In this document: positions 47,675-56,263 of the stretch, one piece after another | Layout: every line of letters starts with the position of its first letter | How positions within the stretch are numbered: position 1 is the first letter of the stretch | Source: Deltaproteobacteria bacterium | Lineage (GTDB): Bacteria; Myxococcota_A; Polyangia; DRWM01; JAAZOP01 | DNA length: 64,000 nt | Direction: 5' to 3' | NCBI GenBank assembly: GCA_016218815.1 | Contig: JACRCX010000159.1 | Span: forward strand, 1-64,000 | Program-made: the position numbers and the translations under genes | Notes under the pieces: model-generated | What the model was told of the DNA's origin: nothing | Seen by the model: the letters and a program-made list of their open reading frames with translations, nothing else | Databases searched by the model: none

Positions 47675-50392
47675 TCAGCCGCGGCGCCAGGTGCCGAGCT
47701 GGAGGTCGAGCGGGACGGACTGCACGGCGCAGACCGCCACGCAGGGCGAGCCGTCGTCCGGCGGGCGCCACAACGCCTGCGCGCGATCCTCGAGCGGCTC
47801 GATGGTCCCGGCGGACGCGTACCACAGGAACGATGGATTCGCCGTGGCGACTTCCGTCGGGCAGTCGGCCTGCAGGAGCAGCGTCTCGCCGAAGTCCGCC
47901 AGGCAGCGCACGTCCACGGGGTAGCGGAGCGGCAGCGGCAGGTCGAGGTGCAGCGAGGACTGCGGCGGCGCGGTGCCGCCCGGCACGGACTTCGGCCTGT
48001 TGTCGGGGTAGATCGGCGCGCAGTCGCAGATCATGTACTCCTGGCAGACCGGCGCCGGCTCCTCGTCCGGCCCGGCCGTCGCCTGGCCGTCGCCGTACTG
48101 GAAGAACGACTGCGAGCGGACCAGCGTCCCGGCGCCCTCTTCGGTCAGCCGGTAGATCGCGGTCACGCGCTGGAGTCCGTGCTCCTTCCCGGCAATCCAC
48201 CGGGCGCGGGCTTCCCGCCCGTCGTCGGACGGCTGGACCCGCTCCACGACCCCGTCGGTCGCCTCGAAGCGGTCGAAGACGGCGGCGACGTCCGCGGCGG
48301 CGAGTCGGACGCGCAGCGAGAACTTCTCCACGCGCGGCGCGCCGGTGCACTGTTGCTGCCGCCACCCGGACGACTCGTTCCAGCCGATGGCGGTCGCGCG
48401 GATCGACAGCGACTCGCTCTCCGCCGCGGGGGTGACTCCGCCCTCCCTCGTCGCGCTATCGTCGTCCGCGGCGGCATCGCCGGGCGCCGCGACGTTCGCG
48501 GCGTCGGGTACTTCATCGGCATCGGCCGCCACGTTCGCGGCATCGGCTCCCGGCGCCGTCGCGGCATCCGCGGGCGCCGGGCCCGCGGTTTCCTCGTCTG
48601 CCGGAACGGAGGCGGCATCGAGCACGGCGGAATCGGAGGGAGCTTCGGGCGACGTCGCGTCCGCGTCCGGCACAGCCGCCGCGATCGGCGGCGGCCCGGA
48701 CGCTCCGTCGCCGGCTCCCTTCCCCTTGGCGCAGGACAGCAGGCCGGCCGCGGCCAGCGCGACCGACGCGGCGCCGCGGGCGACCCGGTTTCGCGGCGGC
48801 GCATCCTCCTGCGACCGCAGCGCACCATCCTCGGGCAGGCCCTTCGCGCAGCGTTCCATTCGCCCGAGCAGCTCGCGCGTCGCCGCGAGCAGCCCGGAGT
48901 CCTCCGCGCGCACGGCGCGGCCGACGTCGAGCGCGAACTGGAGGACTTCCGGGGCAGGGCCGAGCGGTGCGACGGCGGCATATTCCACGACCTGTTCCAG
49001 CCAGGCGCGGTTCGAGCCCGCCACGCGGCGCGCCAGGGCCAGGCCTTCCTCGCACAGGCGGGCCGCGCGAGCGGACGGGAACAGGCGTTGGAGCAGGCGG
49101 ACGGAGTAGGCCATCCCCATGGCCAGGTTGATCGCGCCGTCGAGCGGGTAGCAGCGATCGGCGAGTGCCACGACGAACACCCGCCAGGCGAGCTCGGCGC
49201 GCGGATCCGCGACGAGGTAGTCCCGGGAGCGGTAGTCTCCGAGCAGCCGGCCCTCGCGGGCCAGGCGCGCGGTGAGCGGCGCCCCCTCGTACGGCTCGGT
49301 GCGCGCGAGGTTGAACAGGACGTCCTGGAAGTCGCGCATCAGGGCGAGGTTGGCGCGCAGATCGTCGAGCGTGGTGTCGGGCTCCCACAGCAGCAGGTTC
49401 GAGCAGACGAAGGCGCCGGTGGCGCCGAGCAGGGCGAGGGCGCGGCGGTTCGCGTCGGGTCCGAGGTGCCGGGCCAGCGCACGCTGGCCGGCCGGGGCGT
49501 CGGTTTCGACGCCCAGGAAGACGCGCACGAGGCCCAACCGTCGCAGCGCGGCGAACACGTCGGGATCGACGTCGTCGGGGCGGGCTTTCACGACGAGGGC
49601 CGCGGGGGGCAGAGCGTGCGCCGCCATCGCGTCGCCCAGCCGGTTCACGTAGTCGAGGTCCCGTTCGGGGCGCCCGTCGAAGAAGTCGTCGTCGTGGAAG
49701 ACGAAGACCCGCGCCCCCCGTTCGCGCCACAGCGCGGCCATCTCTTCCGCGACCTGCTCGGGCGCCCGGACGCGCCGCACGGGACCGGAGGACAGGCGAT
49801 GGAAGGCGGCGATGGAGCAGAAGCTGCAGCGGGCGCGGCAGCCGCGGCTGGCGACGAGCGGGGCCGAGGGGACGCCGAGGTGCAGCAGCGGCGGGCCGTC
49901 GCGGGCCGGCAGGGGCAGCGAGGCGAGGTCCGGCTTGGCCGGGCGCGGGCCGTGCAGGGTCTCGCCGTCGCGGCGCAGAACGATGCCGGGCACGGCGGCG
50001 GGATCGGCGGCGCCGCCGAGGGCGGCGGCGAGGGCGACCACGGAATCCTCGGCCTCGCCCTGCAGGATGGAATCGATGCCCTGGTCGTCGCGCAGGATCT
50101 CGTCGGCGGCCAGCGAGGCCCAGTGTCCGCCGGCGGTCACATGGCCTCGGAACCCGGCGGCCCGCAGGTCGGCGGCGAGCGCGAGGAAGCCGCGGCTGCG
50201 GTTCTGGAAGGCCATCGACAGTCCAACGGCGTCCGGCCGTGCCGCCAGGGCGCGCCGCGCGGCGTCGGCGTGCTCGGCATCCCGCGCGAAGGTCACCAGC
50301 TCCGCCTCGTGTCCGGCGCGGCGCAGCGACGCCGCCAGGTAGGACAGGGACAGGTTTTCCTCGATCCTGGGACCGACCAGTACGAAACGCAT
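47675..50392 (-). CDS. B12-binding radical SAM protein fused to a lipoprotein-like C-terminal domain
   Basis: The ATG at 50392 has GGAGG 5 nt upstream; 905 residues. Residues 1-150 resemble the cobalamin-binding domain of BchE-type enzymes (MRFVLVGPRIEENLSLSYLA, GLSMAFQNRS, TAGGHWAS) but lack the DXHXXG lower-ligand motif. The radical SAM core (about 175-400) has C185-X3-C189-X2-C192 in GCRARCSFCSIA. Residues about 405-530 are helical. Then, in the same frame, comes a stretch just like a lipoprotein signal (537-554: VARGAASVALAAAGLLSC followed by AKGKGAGDG), a 100-residue Ala/Asp/Pro spacer, and a 230-residue Cys-containing domain that looks secreted. No internal start or stop separates the halves. 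It is either a true fusion or a product of a lost stop. Confidence 0.78.
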   Translation of the reverse strand: MRFVLVGPRIEENLSLSYLAASLRRAGHEAELVTFARDAEHADAARRALAARPDAVGLSMAFQNRSRGFLALAADLRAAGFRGHVTAGGHWASLAADEILRDDQGIDSILQGEAEDSVVALAAALGGAADPAAVPGIVLRRDGETLHGPRPAKPDLASLPLPARDGPPLLHLGVPSAPLVASRGCRARCSFCSIAAFHRLSSGPVRRVRAPEQVAEEMAALWRERGARVFVFHDDDFFDGRPERDLDYVNRLGDAMAAHALPPAALVVKARPDDVDPDVFAALRRLGLVRVFLGVETDAPAGQRALARHLGPDANRRALALLGATGAFVCSNLLLWEPDTTLDDLRANLALMRDFQDVLFNLARTEPYEGAPLTARLAREGRLLGDYRSRDYLVADPRAELAWRVFVVALADRCYPLDGAINLAMGMAYSVRLLQRLFPSARAARLCEEGLALARRVAGSNRAWLEQVVEYAAVAPLGPAPEVLQFALDVGRAVRAEDSGLLAATRELLGRMERCAKGLPEDGALRSQEDAPPRNRVARGAASVALAAAGLLSCAKGKGAGDGASGPPPIAAAVPDADATSPEAPSDSAVLDAASVPADEETAGPAPADAATAPGADAANVAADADEVPDAANVAAPGDAAADDDSATREGGVTPAAESESLSIRATAIGWNESSGWRQQQCTGAPRVEKFSLRVRLAAADVAAVFDRFEATDGVVERVQPSDDGREARARWIAGKEHGLQRVTAIYRLTEEGAGTLVRSQSFFQYGDGQATAGPDEEPAPVCQEYMICDCAPIYPDNRPKSVPGGTAPPQSSLHLDLPLPLRYPVDVRCLADFGETLLLQADCPTEVATANPSFLWYASAGTIEPLEDRAQALWRPPDDGSPCVAVCAVQSVPLDLQLGTWRRG

Positions 50393-50503
50393 CACCACCT
50401 CCACTTCCGCGGTATGCGGATCCCGTGATGGACCGCCGACCGGCCCGTTCCTTGGCGTGGCACGGGCGCCCGCCTCCGGGAGAATGCCACAAGTGCCGGC
50501 CGA

Positions 50504-51520
50504 CTAGCTCGCCGCCGACGGCGGCGGGGCCGACGAGGGCGTGGAGGGCGACGGGGGCGGGGCCGACGAGGGCGCTTTCCGGGCGCGCAGCCGGAGGTGC
50601 AGGACGATCATGCCGGCCAGGCAGGCGATGCCGACGAGCTGGGAGGTGGACAGTCCGAGGAATCCGCCGCGGGGGTCGGCGCGCCAGATCTCGATCACGA
50701 TGCGGGCCACGGCGTAGAGCGCGATGCCCACGACGAACGTCTCGCCGCCGTAGCGCTTCTTCCGCTCGACCCACAAGGCAAGGAACGCCGCGATCGCGAA
50801 CGCCGCGAATGCCTCGAAGAGCTGGGTCGGCAGGACCGGAAGCGCGGCGTGGTGCGCGCCGATCAGCCCCTGCTGGGCGTGCTCGACCCACGCCGGGCTT
50901 CCCTCGGGGAAGACGACGCCCAGCCACGAATCGGTCACGTGGCCGAAGCAGCATCCGTTCAGGAAGCAGCCGATGCGGCCGAAGCCGAGGCCGAGGATGA
51001 CGATCCAGGTCAGGGTGTCGACGGTGGGCCAGAGCGGCAGCTTGCGGCTGCGGATGACCAGGAACGCGGCGGTCCCGCCGCCGATCAGGCCGCCGTAATA
51101 GGTGTAGCCGCCGGCGAACAGGTTGATCCACGCCAGGCAGTTGCTCTCGGTCGGCACGCAGCCGAGATACCCCTTCGCGTCGTCGAAGATCGCGTTCCCG
51201 TGCAGCTCGCGGCAGTAGGCCAGGCCGACGCGCCACTTGTCCCAGAAGACCTTCGACGGGTCGACGCAGATGTTGACGTACTCGCCCAAGTAGCCGTCGG
51301 CCAGGACGTGCATGAGCTTGGCGCCGACGAGGCCGAAGATCGCGACCCACAGGGCGAGGTCCAGGGCGTCGTTCTTGTCGATGTTGTTGCGCCGCGCCCA
51401 GCGCCAGAGCAGGACGCTGCCCAGCACCATCCCGACGGCCACGGCCAGGAAGTAGGCGGTGATATCGACGGTGCCGATCCAGGAGATCCCGGAGTTCCAC
51501 CGCCAGAGCGAGGGGTACAC
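50504..51520 (-). CDS. lgt: Prolipoprotein diacylglyceryl transferase (Lgt), Cys-rich insert
   Basis: The GTG at 51520 is chosen because it gives the family N-terminus (VYPSLWRW...); an upstream ATG at 51622 would add 34 unstructured residues. 338 residues with seven predicted helices. Signature GLGFGRIGCFLNGCCFG carries the essential Arg and Asn; YYGGLIGGG replaces the E. coli SFHGGLIG, so the His103 position is Tyr, as in several deltaproteobacterial sequences; ARIVIEIWRADPRG holds the C-terminal Arg and Glu. A roughly 60-residue loop insert (about 65-125) carries four Cys (ICVDPS, YCRE, LGCVP, SNCLAW). Lgt attaches diacylglycerol to the lipobox Cys of the many lipoproteins encoded around it. 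The C-terminus is Ser/Pro-rich. Confidence 0.9.
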   Translation of the reverse strand: MYPSLWRWNSGISWIGTVDITAYFLAVAVGMVLGSVLLWRWARRNNIDKNDALDLALWVAIFGLVGAKLMHVLADGYLGEYVNICVDPSKVFWDKWRVGLAYCRELHGNAIFDDAKGYLGCVPTESNCLAWINLFAGGYTYYGGLIGGGTAAFLVIRSRKLPLWPTVDTLTWIVILGLGFGRIGCFLNGCCFGHVTDSWLGVVFPEGSPAWVEHAQQGLIGAHHAALPVLPTQLFEAFAAFAIAAFLALWVERKKRYGGETFVVGIALYAVARIVIEIWRADPRGGFLGLSTSQLVGIACLAGMIVLHLRLRARKAPSSAPPPSPSTPSSAPPPSAAS

Positions 51521-51652
51521 GGGTTGCGTTCTACGACAGGGAGCGGTCGTGCGCAAGGACGGCGCCCGGATCGCGAGCGGTGCCGGTTGCTTGACGACCG
51601 GCCCGTCCGGAGGCAACGTCACGGCGGGGGGTACTTCGGCAAAGGAGCAGGG

Positions 51653-52939
51653 ATGCGCAAGGGAGGATCACCCGTACCGGTGTCGGTGGGCGTTGCGTTC
51701 GTGGCGTTCCTGGCGTTCATTGGCGCCGCGGCGTGCCGGCGCGCCTCGCGCGGCGCGGCGCCGGCGCCAGGGTCCGCGGCGGACGGAGCGGCGGTGGGCA
51801 CGCCGGTCGCGCCGGAGACGAATGCGTCGGGGACGACCCGTCCGGAACGTGTACCGGTCGCACGTCTCGGGCAGCCCGACCGTCTCTGGCACAACCGGGA
51901 GATTGACCTCGAGCCGACGATTCTGCGCGGGGGGCGGACGGTGGCAGCGGTGGCCCCATGCGGCCTTCTCGTCGCCGCCACGTGCCTGGACGCCGCGACG
52001 GGCGCGCGCCGGTGGTCGGTCGAAGGCGAGACCGCGCTGCTCCCCGGCGCGGCGGGCGAACCGTTGTGGGTGGTGCGCAAGGACCCCGAGACCCGGGAGA
52101 CGGCGCTGCTCGTGGTGGACGCGACGACGGGCGAGGTGACGCGGACCCTGCCCATGTCCTTCCCGGAGGAGCCGCTGTTCGTGGATCTCGACGCGCGCTG
52201 GTACCGGCGGGGCGCGGTCCTGGTCTTCCAGCGCGAGGAGCTGGTGGCGCGGGTCGACCCGGAGTCCGGTCGGCTCCTATGGCATACGCGGCCGTACGAA
52301 TCGCTCTTGACGCTTCGCATGTCGTTCACCGAGCGCTATGCGGTCGTGTCGTGCGGAGGCGGCCTGTGCCGCGTGGATCTCGAGGACGGCTACGTCGAGG
52401 ATGCGATTCCGGGTCGTTTCATCGATGAGACGACGACGAGCGGTCCGGCGGCCATCGTCGGTCTGTCGTCCGGCCGGGTCGAGGCGTTCGGCGAGGACGG
52501 GCGGGTGCGGTGGGCCCGCGACCTGCCCGAGGGAACCACGGCGCGACGGGTCCTGGCCTCGCCGCGGTGGGTGGTCGTGGGCGTCCGAGCGGGCGAGCCG
52601 CCCCAACCGACACGCGACAGGCTGGTGGTCTTCGAGGCGACGAACGGCGAGTCGGCGGCCGAGTTGGAGAGCGCCTCCGGTGCATACTTCGGCTACGAGG
52701 CGCTGGACGGCGACCGTTTCCTCTACTTCGATAGCGGCGATGACGCGATCCGGCTGCGGATGCTGCCCGACCTCGGCGAGGGGGTGGTGATGAAGCTCCA
52801 CGAGGGGTTCGTGATCGCGCCCGACGGGACGGGCGTCTCGCCGGCGGTGCCGGACGGCGATCCGGTGTTCGCGGGGCCGTACCTCCTGGTGCCCGACTGG
52901 GGCCTCCACGCGTACCGGATTCCGGAGCAAGCGTCATGA
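51653..52939 (+). CDS. PQQ-like beta-propeller lipoprotein
   Basis: AGGAG precedes the ATG at 51653; 428 residues. The signal peptide ends GAAAC (lipoprotein). After an Ala/Pro linker there are about seven BamB/PQQ-type blades (DAATGARRWSVEGETA, DATTGEVTRTLPM, DPESGRLLWHTRP, GEDGRVRWARDLPEG, EATNGESAAELES). BamB itself is the beta-barrel assembly lipoprotein, but these propellers are used widely for protein contact; assignment to BamB is not warranted. It is divergent from lgt (132-nt gap) and its stop overlaps the start of the WD40 gene by 4 nt (ATGA), so the two propellers are made together. Confidence 0.78.
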   Translation: MRKGGSPVPVSVGVAFVAFLAFIGAAACRRASRGAAPAPGSAADGAAVGTPVAPETNASGTTRPERVPVARLGQPDRLWHNREIDLEPTILRGGRTVAAVAPCGLLVAATCLDAATGARRWSVEGETALLPGAAGEPLWVVRKDPETRETALLVVDATTGEVTRTLPMSFPEEPLFVDLDARWYRRGAVLVFQREELVARVDPESGRLLWHTRPYESLLTLRMSFTERYAVVSCGGGLCRVDLEDGYVEDAIPGRFIDETTTSGPAAIVGLSSGRVEAFGEDGRVRWARDLPEGTTARRVLASPRWVVVGVRAGEPPQPTRDRLVVFEATNGESAAELESASGAYFGYEALDGDRFLYFDSGDDAIRLRMLPDLGEGVVMKLHEGFVIAPDGTGVSPAVPDGDPVFAGPYLLVPDWGLHAYRIPEQAS

Positions 52940-54957
52940 ATCGACGAGGAACCGGGTGGAAGGTGCTGCCGGACGCAACTCGGCCGTCGAGCCTCGGGGT
53001 CGTGCTCGTCGTCCTCGCCGCCTGGGCTGCGGGGCGCGAAGCGACCGGTCAGTCGCTGCCCGAGGGGGCGGTGTCGCGGCTGGGGAGCCCGCCCCCGCAG
53101 CCGGCCGCGGTGTTCGCCTTCTCCCCCGATGGGGAGGCGCTGGCGACCGGCGGCATCGAGGGCACGGTGCGCCTGTGGGACGCGCGGACGTACGCCAGGC
53201 TCCGGGAGTTCGAGACGCACTGGACGTCCGTTGGCGCCGTCGCGTTCGCACCGGACGGCCGGTCGTTCGCGGCGGCGGGTTGGGACCATCGGACGAATGA
53301 CTCCAGCGCCGTGTTCCTCTGGAGTCGCTCCGACGGCGCGGAGCTTCGACGCATCGCTGCGGCGGCCCCGTACGCGGAGGATCTCGCCTTCTCCCCGGAC
53401 GGCGTCCTGCTCGCCGCCGCGGCGAACCAGAAGACGCTGATCTTCGAGGTCTCGACCGGGGACCAGCGGCTGGCGTTGGCCGGCGCGGCGGCGATCGCGT
53501 TCTCCCCGGACGGCCGGCGGCTGGCCGCAGCCCACAGCTGGAAGACGGCCAAGCTGCTGATGTTCGAGACGACGTCCGGGGAGGTCGTTTGGGAGAAGGA
53601 CCTCGGTCGCACCATCGGGTCGCTGGCCTACTCCCCGGACGGGCGGTGGCTCGCCGTCGGCATCAAGAACATGCAGTCTCCCTCGGCGATCGCGCTGCTG
53701 GACGGGGAGACCGGGGACGAGATCCGGAGCCTGGAAGGCCACACCGACGGGATCTGGGACCTGGCGTTCTCGGCCGACGGGTCGCGACTCGCGTCAACGG
53801 CCATCGACGACGCGATCCGGGTGTGGGACCCTTCCGGCGGTGGGGAGCTGCTGCGCGTGGCGGAGGGAGTCGGCGCGGCCGCCGTGGCCTTCTCTCCCGA
53901 CGGCCTGACGCTGGCCGCCGCGGGGGGCCGGCAGCACTGGGTGCACGCGTGGGACGCGGCGACGGGGGCGGAGCGGAGCGCGTCGCACGACGGCGCGGTG
54001 CTGGCGGTGGCTTTCGCCCCCGGCGGCGATGAGCTGGCGGCGGCGAGCAGCGACGGCCGGCTGCACGTATGGGACGTGGCGAGCGGGACGCGGCGGCTGG
54101 CTTTCCCGGTGGCCGAGGGGGAGGCGATCGCGGTGGCCTGGTCTCCCGACGGGCGGACGCTGGCGACGATCGGCTCGCAGGAGCCGAGGGTGCGGCTGTG
54201 GAACGCGACGGATGGACAAGCGTTGCGGGACGCGGGGAGGTTCGATCGTCCGGCGGTGTCGCTGGCGTTCTCGGCCGACGGGACGGTGCTGTTCGTCGGC
54301 TGCGACGGGCGGGCCGTCCACGCCATCGACGTCGCGACGGGGACGGAGCAGGTCCGGCTCGAGGGACACCGCCGGCCGGTCACGGGCCTGGCCGTTTCCG
54401 CCGCGGACGGCACCGTGGCGTCGGGCGGATGGGACGGGGAGATTCGCCTCTGGTCGCCGACGACCGCCGCAGCGGGCGTCTGGAACGCGGGCGCGGTCCT
54501 GCCGGCCCACACCGGCGACGTGGACGTGCTGCAGTTCTCGGCGGACGGGGGCACGCTGCTGAGCGCGGGGCGGGACGACCGCCTGCTCGTCTGGTCCCTG
54601 CCGGTCGGGGCCGGGGGGCAACCCGCGCGGACGATCGAGCTGGAGGCCGGCCGGCTGACGGGCGCGGCGCTTTCGCCCGACGGTGGGGTGATCGCGGCCG
54701 CGGTCGGGACCCGGACGCTCCGCCGCTGGCAGCTCGAGTTCGTCGATCGCCGGGGCCTGTTGGCCGAGCCCGACGCGGTGCCGGAGACGTCGCTGCGGCT
54801 GTTCGAGGGTGCGACGGGCCGCGAGCTGCGCTCCTTCACGGGTCACGCCGGGGGGGCGCTGTGCGCCGCGTTCTCACCGGACGGCCGGCGGATCGCCACG
54901 GGGGGACGGGACGGCACGGTGCTCGTCTGGGACGCGACGCTCGCGAGTTCGCCGTAG
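52936..54957 (+). CDS. Secreted WD40 protein, 14 blades
   Basis: 673 residues. A Sec-type signal (hydrophobic about 18-34, ending GQS) precedes 14 WD40 repeats that fill the protein from about residue 55 to the end. Each reads like AFSPDG..LA..G.DG.VR(L/V)WD..TG (examples: AFSPDGEALATGGIEGTVRLW, FSPDGRRIATGGRDGTVLVWD). Fourteen blades are enough for two seven-bladed propellers in one chain. No enzymatic domain is attached. The periplasmic or surface location is inferred from the leader. Translational coupling to the upstream PQQ-propeller lipoprotein suggests a joint scaffold, perhaps with the WD40 chain bound by the lipid-anchored partner. Confidence 0.85.
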   Translation: MNRRGTGWKVLPDATRPSSLGVVLVVLAAWAAGREATGQSLPEGAVSRLGSPPPQPAAVFAFSPDGEALATGGIEGTVRLWDARTYARLREFETHWTSVGAVAFAPDGRSFAAAGWDHRTNDSSAVFLWSRSDGAELRRIAAAAPYAEDLAFSPDGVLLAAAANQKTLIFEVSTGDQRLALAGAAAIAFSPDGRRLAAAHSWKTAKLLMFETTSGEVVWEKDLGRTIGSLAYSPDGRWLAVGIKNMQSPSAIALLDGETGDEIRSLEGHTDGIWDLAFSADGSRLASTAIDDAIRVWDPSGGGELLRVAEGVGAAAVAFSPDGLTLAAAGGRQHWVHAWDAATGAERSASHDGAVLAVAFAPGGDELAAASSDGRLHVWDVASGTRRLAFPVAEGEAIAVAWSPDGRTLATIGSQEPRVRLWNATDGQALRDAGRFDRPAVSLAFSADGTVLFVGCDGRAVHAIDVATGTEQVRLEGHRRPVTGLAVSAADGTVASGGWDGEIRLWSPTTAAAGVWNAGAVLPAHTGDVDVLQFSADGGTLLSAGRDDRLLVWSLPVGAGGQPARTIELEAGRLTGAALSPDGGVIAAAVGTRTLRRWQLEFVDRRGLLAEPDAVPETSLRLFEGATGRELRSFTGHAGGALCAAFSPDGRRIATGGRDGTVLVWDATLASSP

Positions 54958-54990
54958 CCCGAGCCGTCGAGGGAGGCATCCGGAGGAGCT

Positions 54991-55422
54991 TCAGTCGTCG
55001 TCGGCCGGCGTGCGCCGGCCTCGTTTGACCTCGGACCGCAGCTTCTTCCCCGCGAGGCGGCGCCGCTTCGCGCCGCGACTCGGGCGCGTGGGGATCCTGT
55101 CGGGCGCGACCGTCAGCGCGTCGAGAATCATCGCGGCCAGCCGGGCACGCGCGCTCTCGCGGTTCATGTGCTGGCTCCGGTGCTCGTCGGCGTGGATCAC
55201 GATCTCTCCCCCGACGGTCAGGCGCGAGGCGAGCTTCTCCGCCAGCCGCTGCCTCCGACCGGCGTCCAGGGCGACGGACGCAAGGGCGTTCCAGCGCAAC
55301 GTGATGCGAGTCGCCACCTTGTTCACGTTCTGGCCGCCCGGACCGCCGGAGCGGCTGGCGACGACGCTGAGCTCGGCACCGGGGATGACCACTCCCTCGC
55401 ACACGTACAGGTTCTCTTCCAT
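54991..55422 (-). CDS. arfB: Alternative ribosome-rescue factor ArfB (YaeJ/ICT1 family)
   Basis: The ATG at 55422 begins at the family start (MEENLYVCEGVVIPGAEL); an upstream ATG adds unlikely residues. 143 residues. The RF-1 domain has the catalytic GGQ in SRSGGPGGQNVNKV; then come ITLRWNA and the Lys/Arg-rich C-terminal tail (RGAKRRRLAGKKLRSEVKRG) that enters the empty mRNA channel of stalled ribosomes. It hydrolyses peptidyl-tRNA without a stop codon. It stands convergent with the WD40 gene (33-nt gap) and 137 nt downstream of the second lspA. Confidence 0.93.
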   Translation of the reverse strand: MEENLYVCEGVVIPGAELSVVASRSGGPGGQNVNKVATRITLRWNALASVALDAGRRQRLAEKLASRLTVGGEIVIHADEHRSQHMNRESARARLAAMILDALTVAPDRIPTRPSRGAKRRRLAGKKLRSEVKRGRRTPADDD

Positions 55423-55559
55423 GGCGGAAACGTCCCCGGACTCCGGCGCCGGCGCGCGGCCCGGAACCGAACCCGACGATAGCATTTCCGTGGCGCGAGC
55501 GGGATCGCCCGAAGGGGCGTGGCGAGCGGGACGCTGAGCTGCCGGCTCTGACTCGGCCG

Positions 55560-56258
55560 TTATCGGGAGGACGCTTCTCCGGGGTGCGGCTCGTCCGGAG
55601 TGGGGAGCTCCGCGTCGGCCTCCGGCAGCGGAGTGGGCGCGGGCGGCTCCGGCTCCGCCGGCATCGAGGAATCGGCGGACTTGCCCGCGGGCTGGCCCCG
55701 AACGGACTCGGCGGCTGTGCCGCCGAGCAGCCCGCGGTTCGGATCCGGAGAGAGTTCATCGGCCGTCCCTGCGGGGGCGCGGGGCACGAAGACGGAATCG
55801 GCGACGAGGGCGATGACGCCGAGGGTGATGCCGATGTCGGCGACGTTGTAGGTCGGCCAGTGGGCGCCGCCCACGTGCATGTCGATGAAGTCGACGACGT
55901 AGCCGAGGCGCACGCGATCGACGAGGTTGCCGAGCGCGCCGCCCAGGACGGCGGGGAAGGCCAGCTCGACCCACCGGCGGTGGACGAGCATTTTGCGGCG
56001 GAGCCAGACGAGGAAGACGACGGCGACCAGCGACGTGCCGACGAAGAACGGCATGCGGAACGACTCGGAGGCACCGGCCAGGAGGCCCCAGGCCCCGCCC
56101 CGGTTCTCGCGGTACAGGAGCTCGAGCAGGCCGGGGATCACGGCGGAGGGGCCGACGAGGCCGGCGTGGACGACGGCGAGCTTGCTGGCCTGATCGAGCA
56201 GCAGGACTCCGGCGGCGACGAGAAGGAAGGTGAGAAGCGAGGCGTTCGTCCGTGGCAT
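55560..56258 (-). CDS. lspA: Signal peptidase II (LspA), copy with long acidic tail
   Basis: The ATG at 56258 lies 5 nt after the stop of the first lspA. 232 residues against the usual 160. Four helices and the aspartyl-protease signature GGALGNLVDRVRLGYVVDF with YNVADIGI supply both catalytic Asp residues; the Asn/Arg of the N.G.W..L segment (ENRGGAWGLL) are also present. The last 65 residues are an extra Pro/Glu-rich tail (PAEPEPPAPTPLPEADAELP). It cleaves prolipoproteins after Lgt has acted. Multiple lspA copies in Myxococcus are linked to resistance to the LspA inhibitor myxovirescin (TA); whether that applies here is inference. Confidence 0.92.
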   Translation of the reverse strand: MPRTNASLLTFLLVAAGVLLLDQASKLAVVHAGLVGPSAVIPGLLELLYRENRGGAWGLLAGASESFRMPFFVGTSLVAVVFLVWLRRKMLVHRRWVELAFPAVLGGALGNLVDRVRLGYVVDFIDMHVGGAHWPTYNVADIGITLGVIALVADSVFVPRAPAGTADELSPDPNRGLLGGTAAESVRGQPAGKSADSSMPAEPEPPAPTPLPEADAELPTPDEPHPGEASSR

Positions 56259-56263
56259 GCGGG

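Noticed and set aside
51653..52939. Calling the PQQ-propeller lipoprotein BamB.
   Set aside because: Fold and lipidation match, but there is no der/engA or hisS neighbour and the blade motifs are generic.
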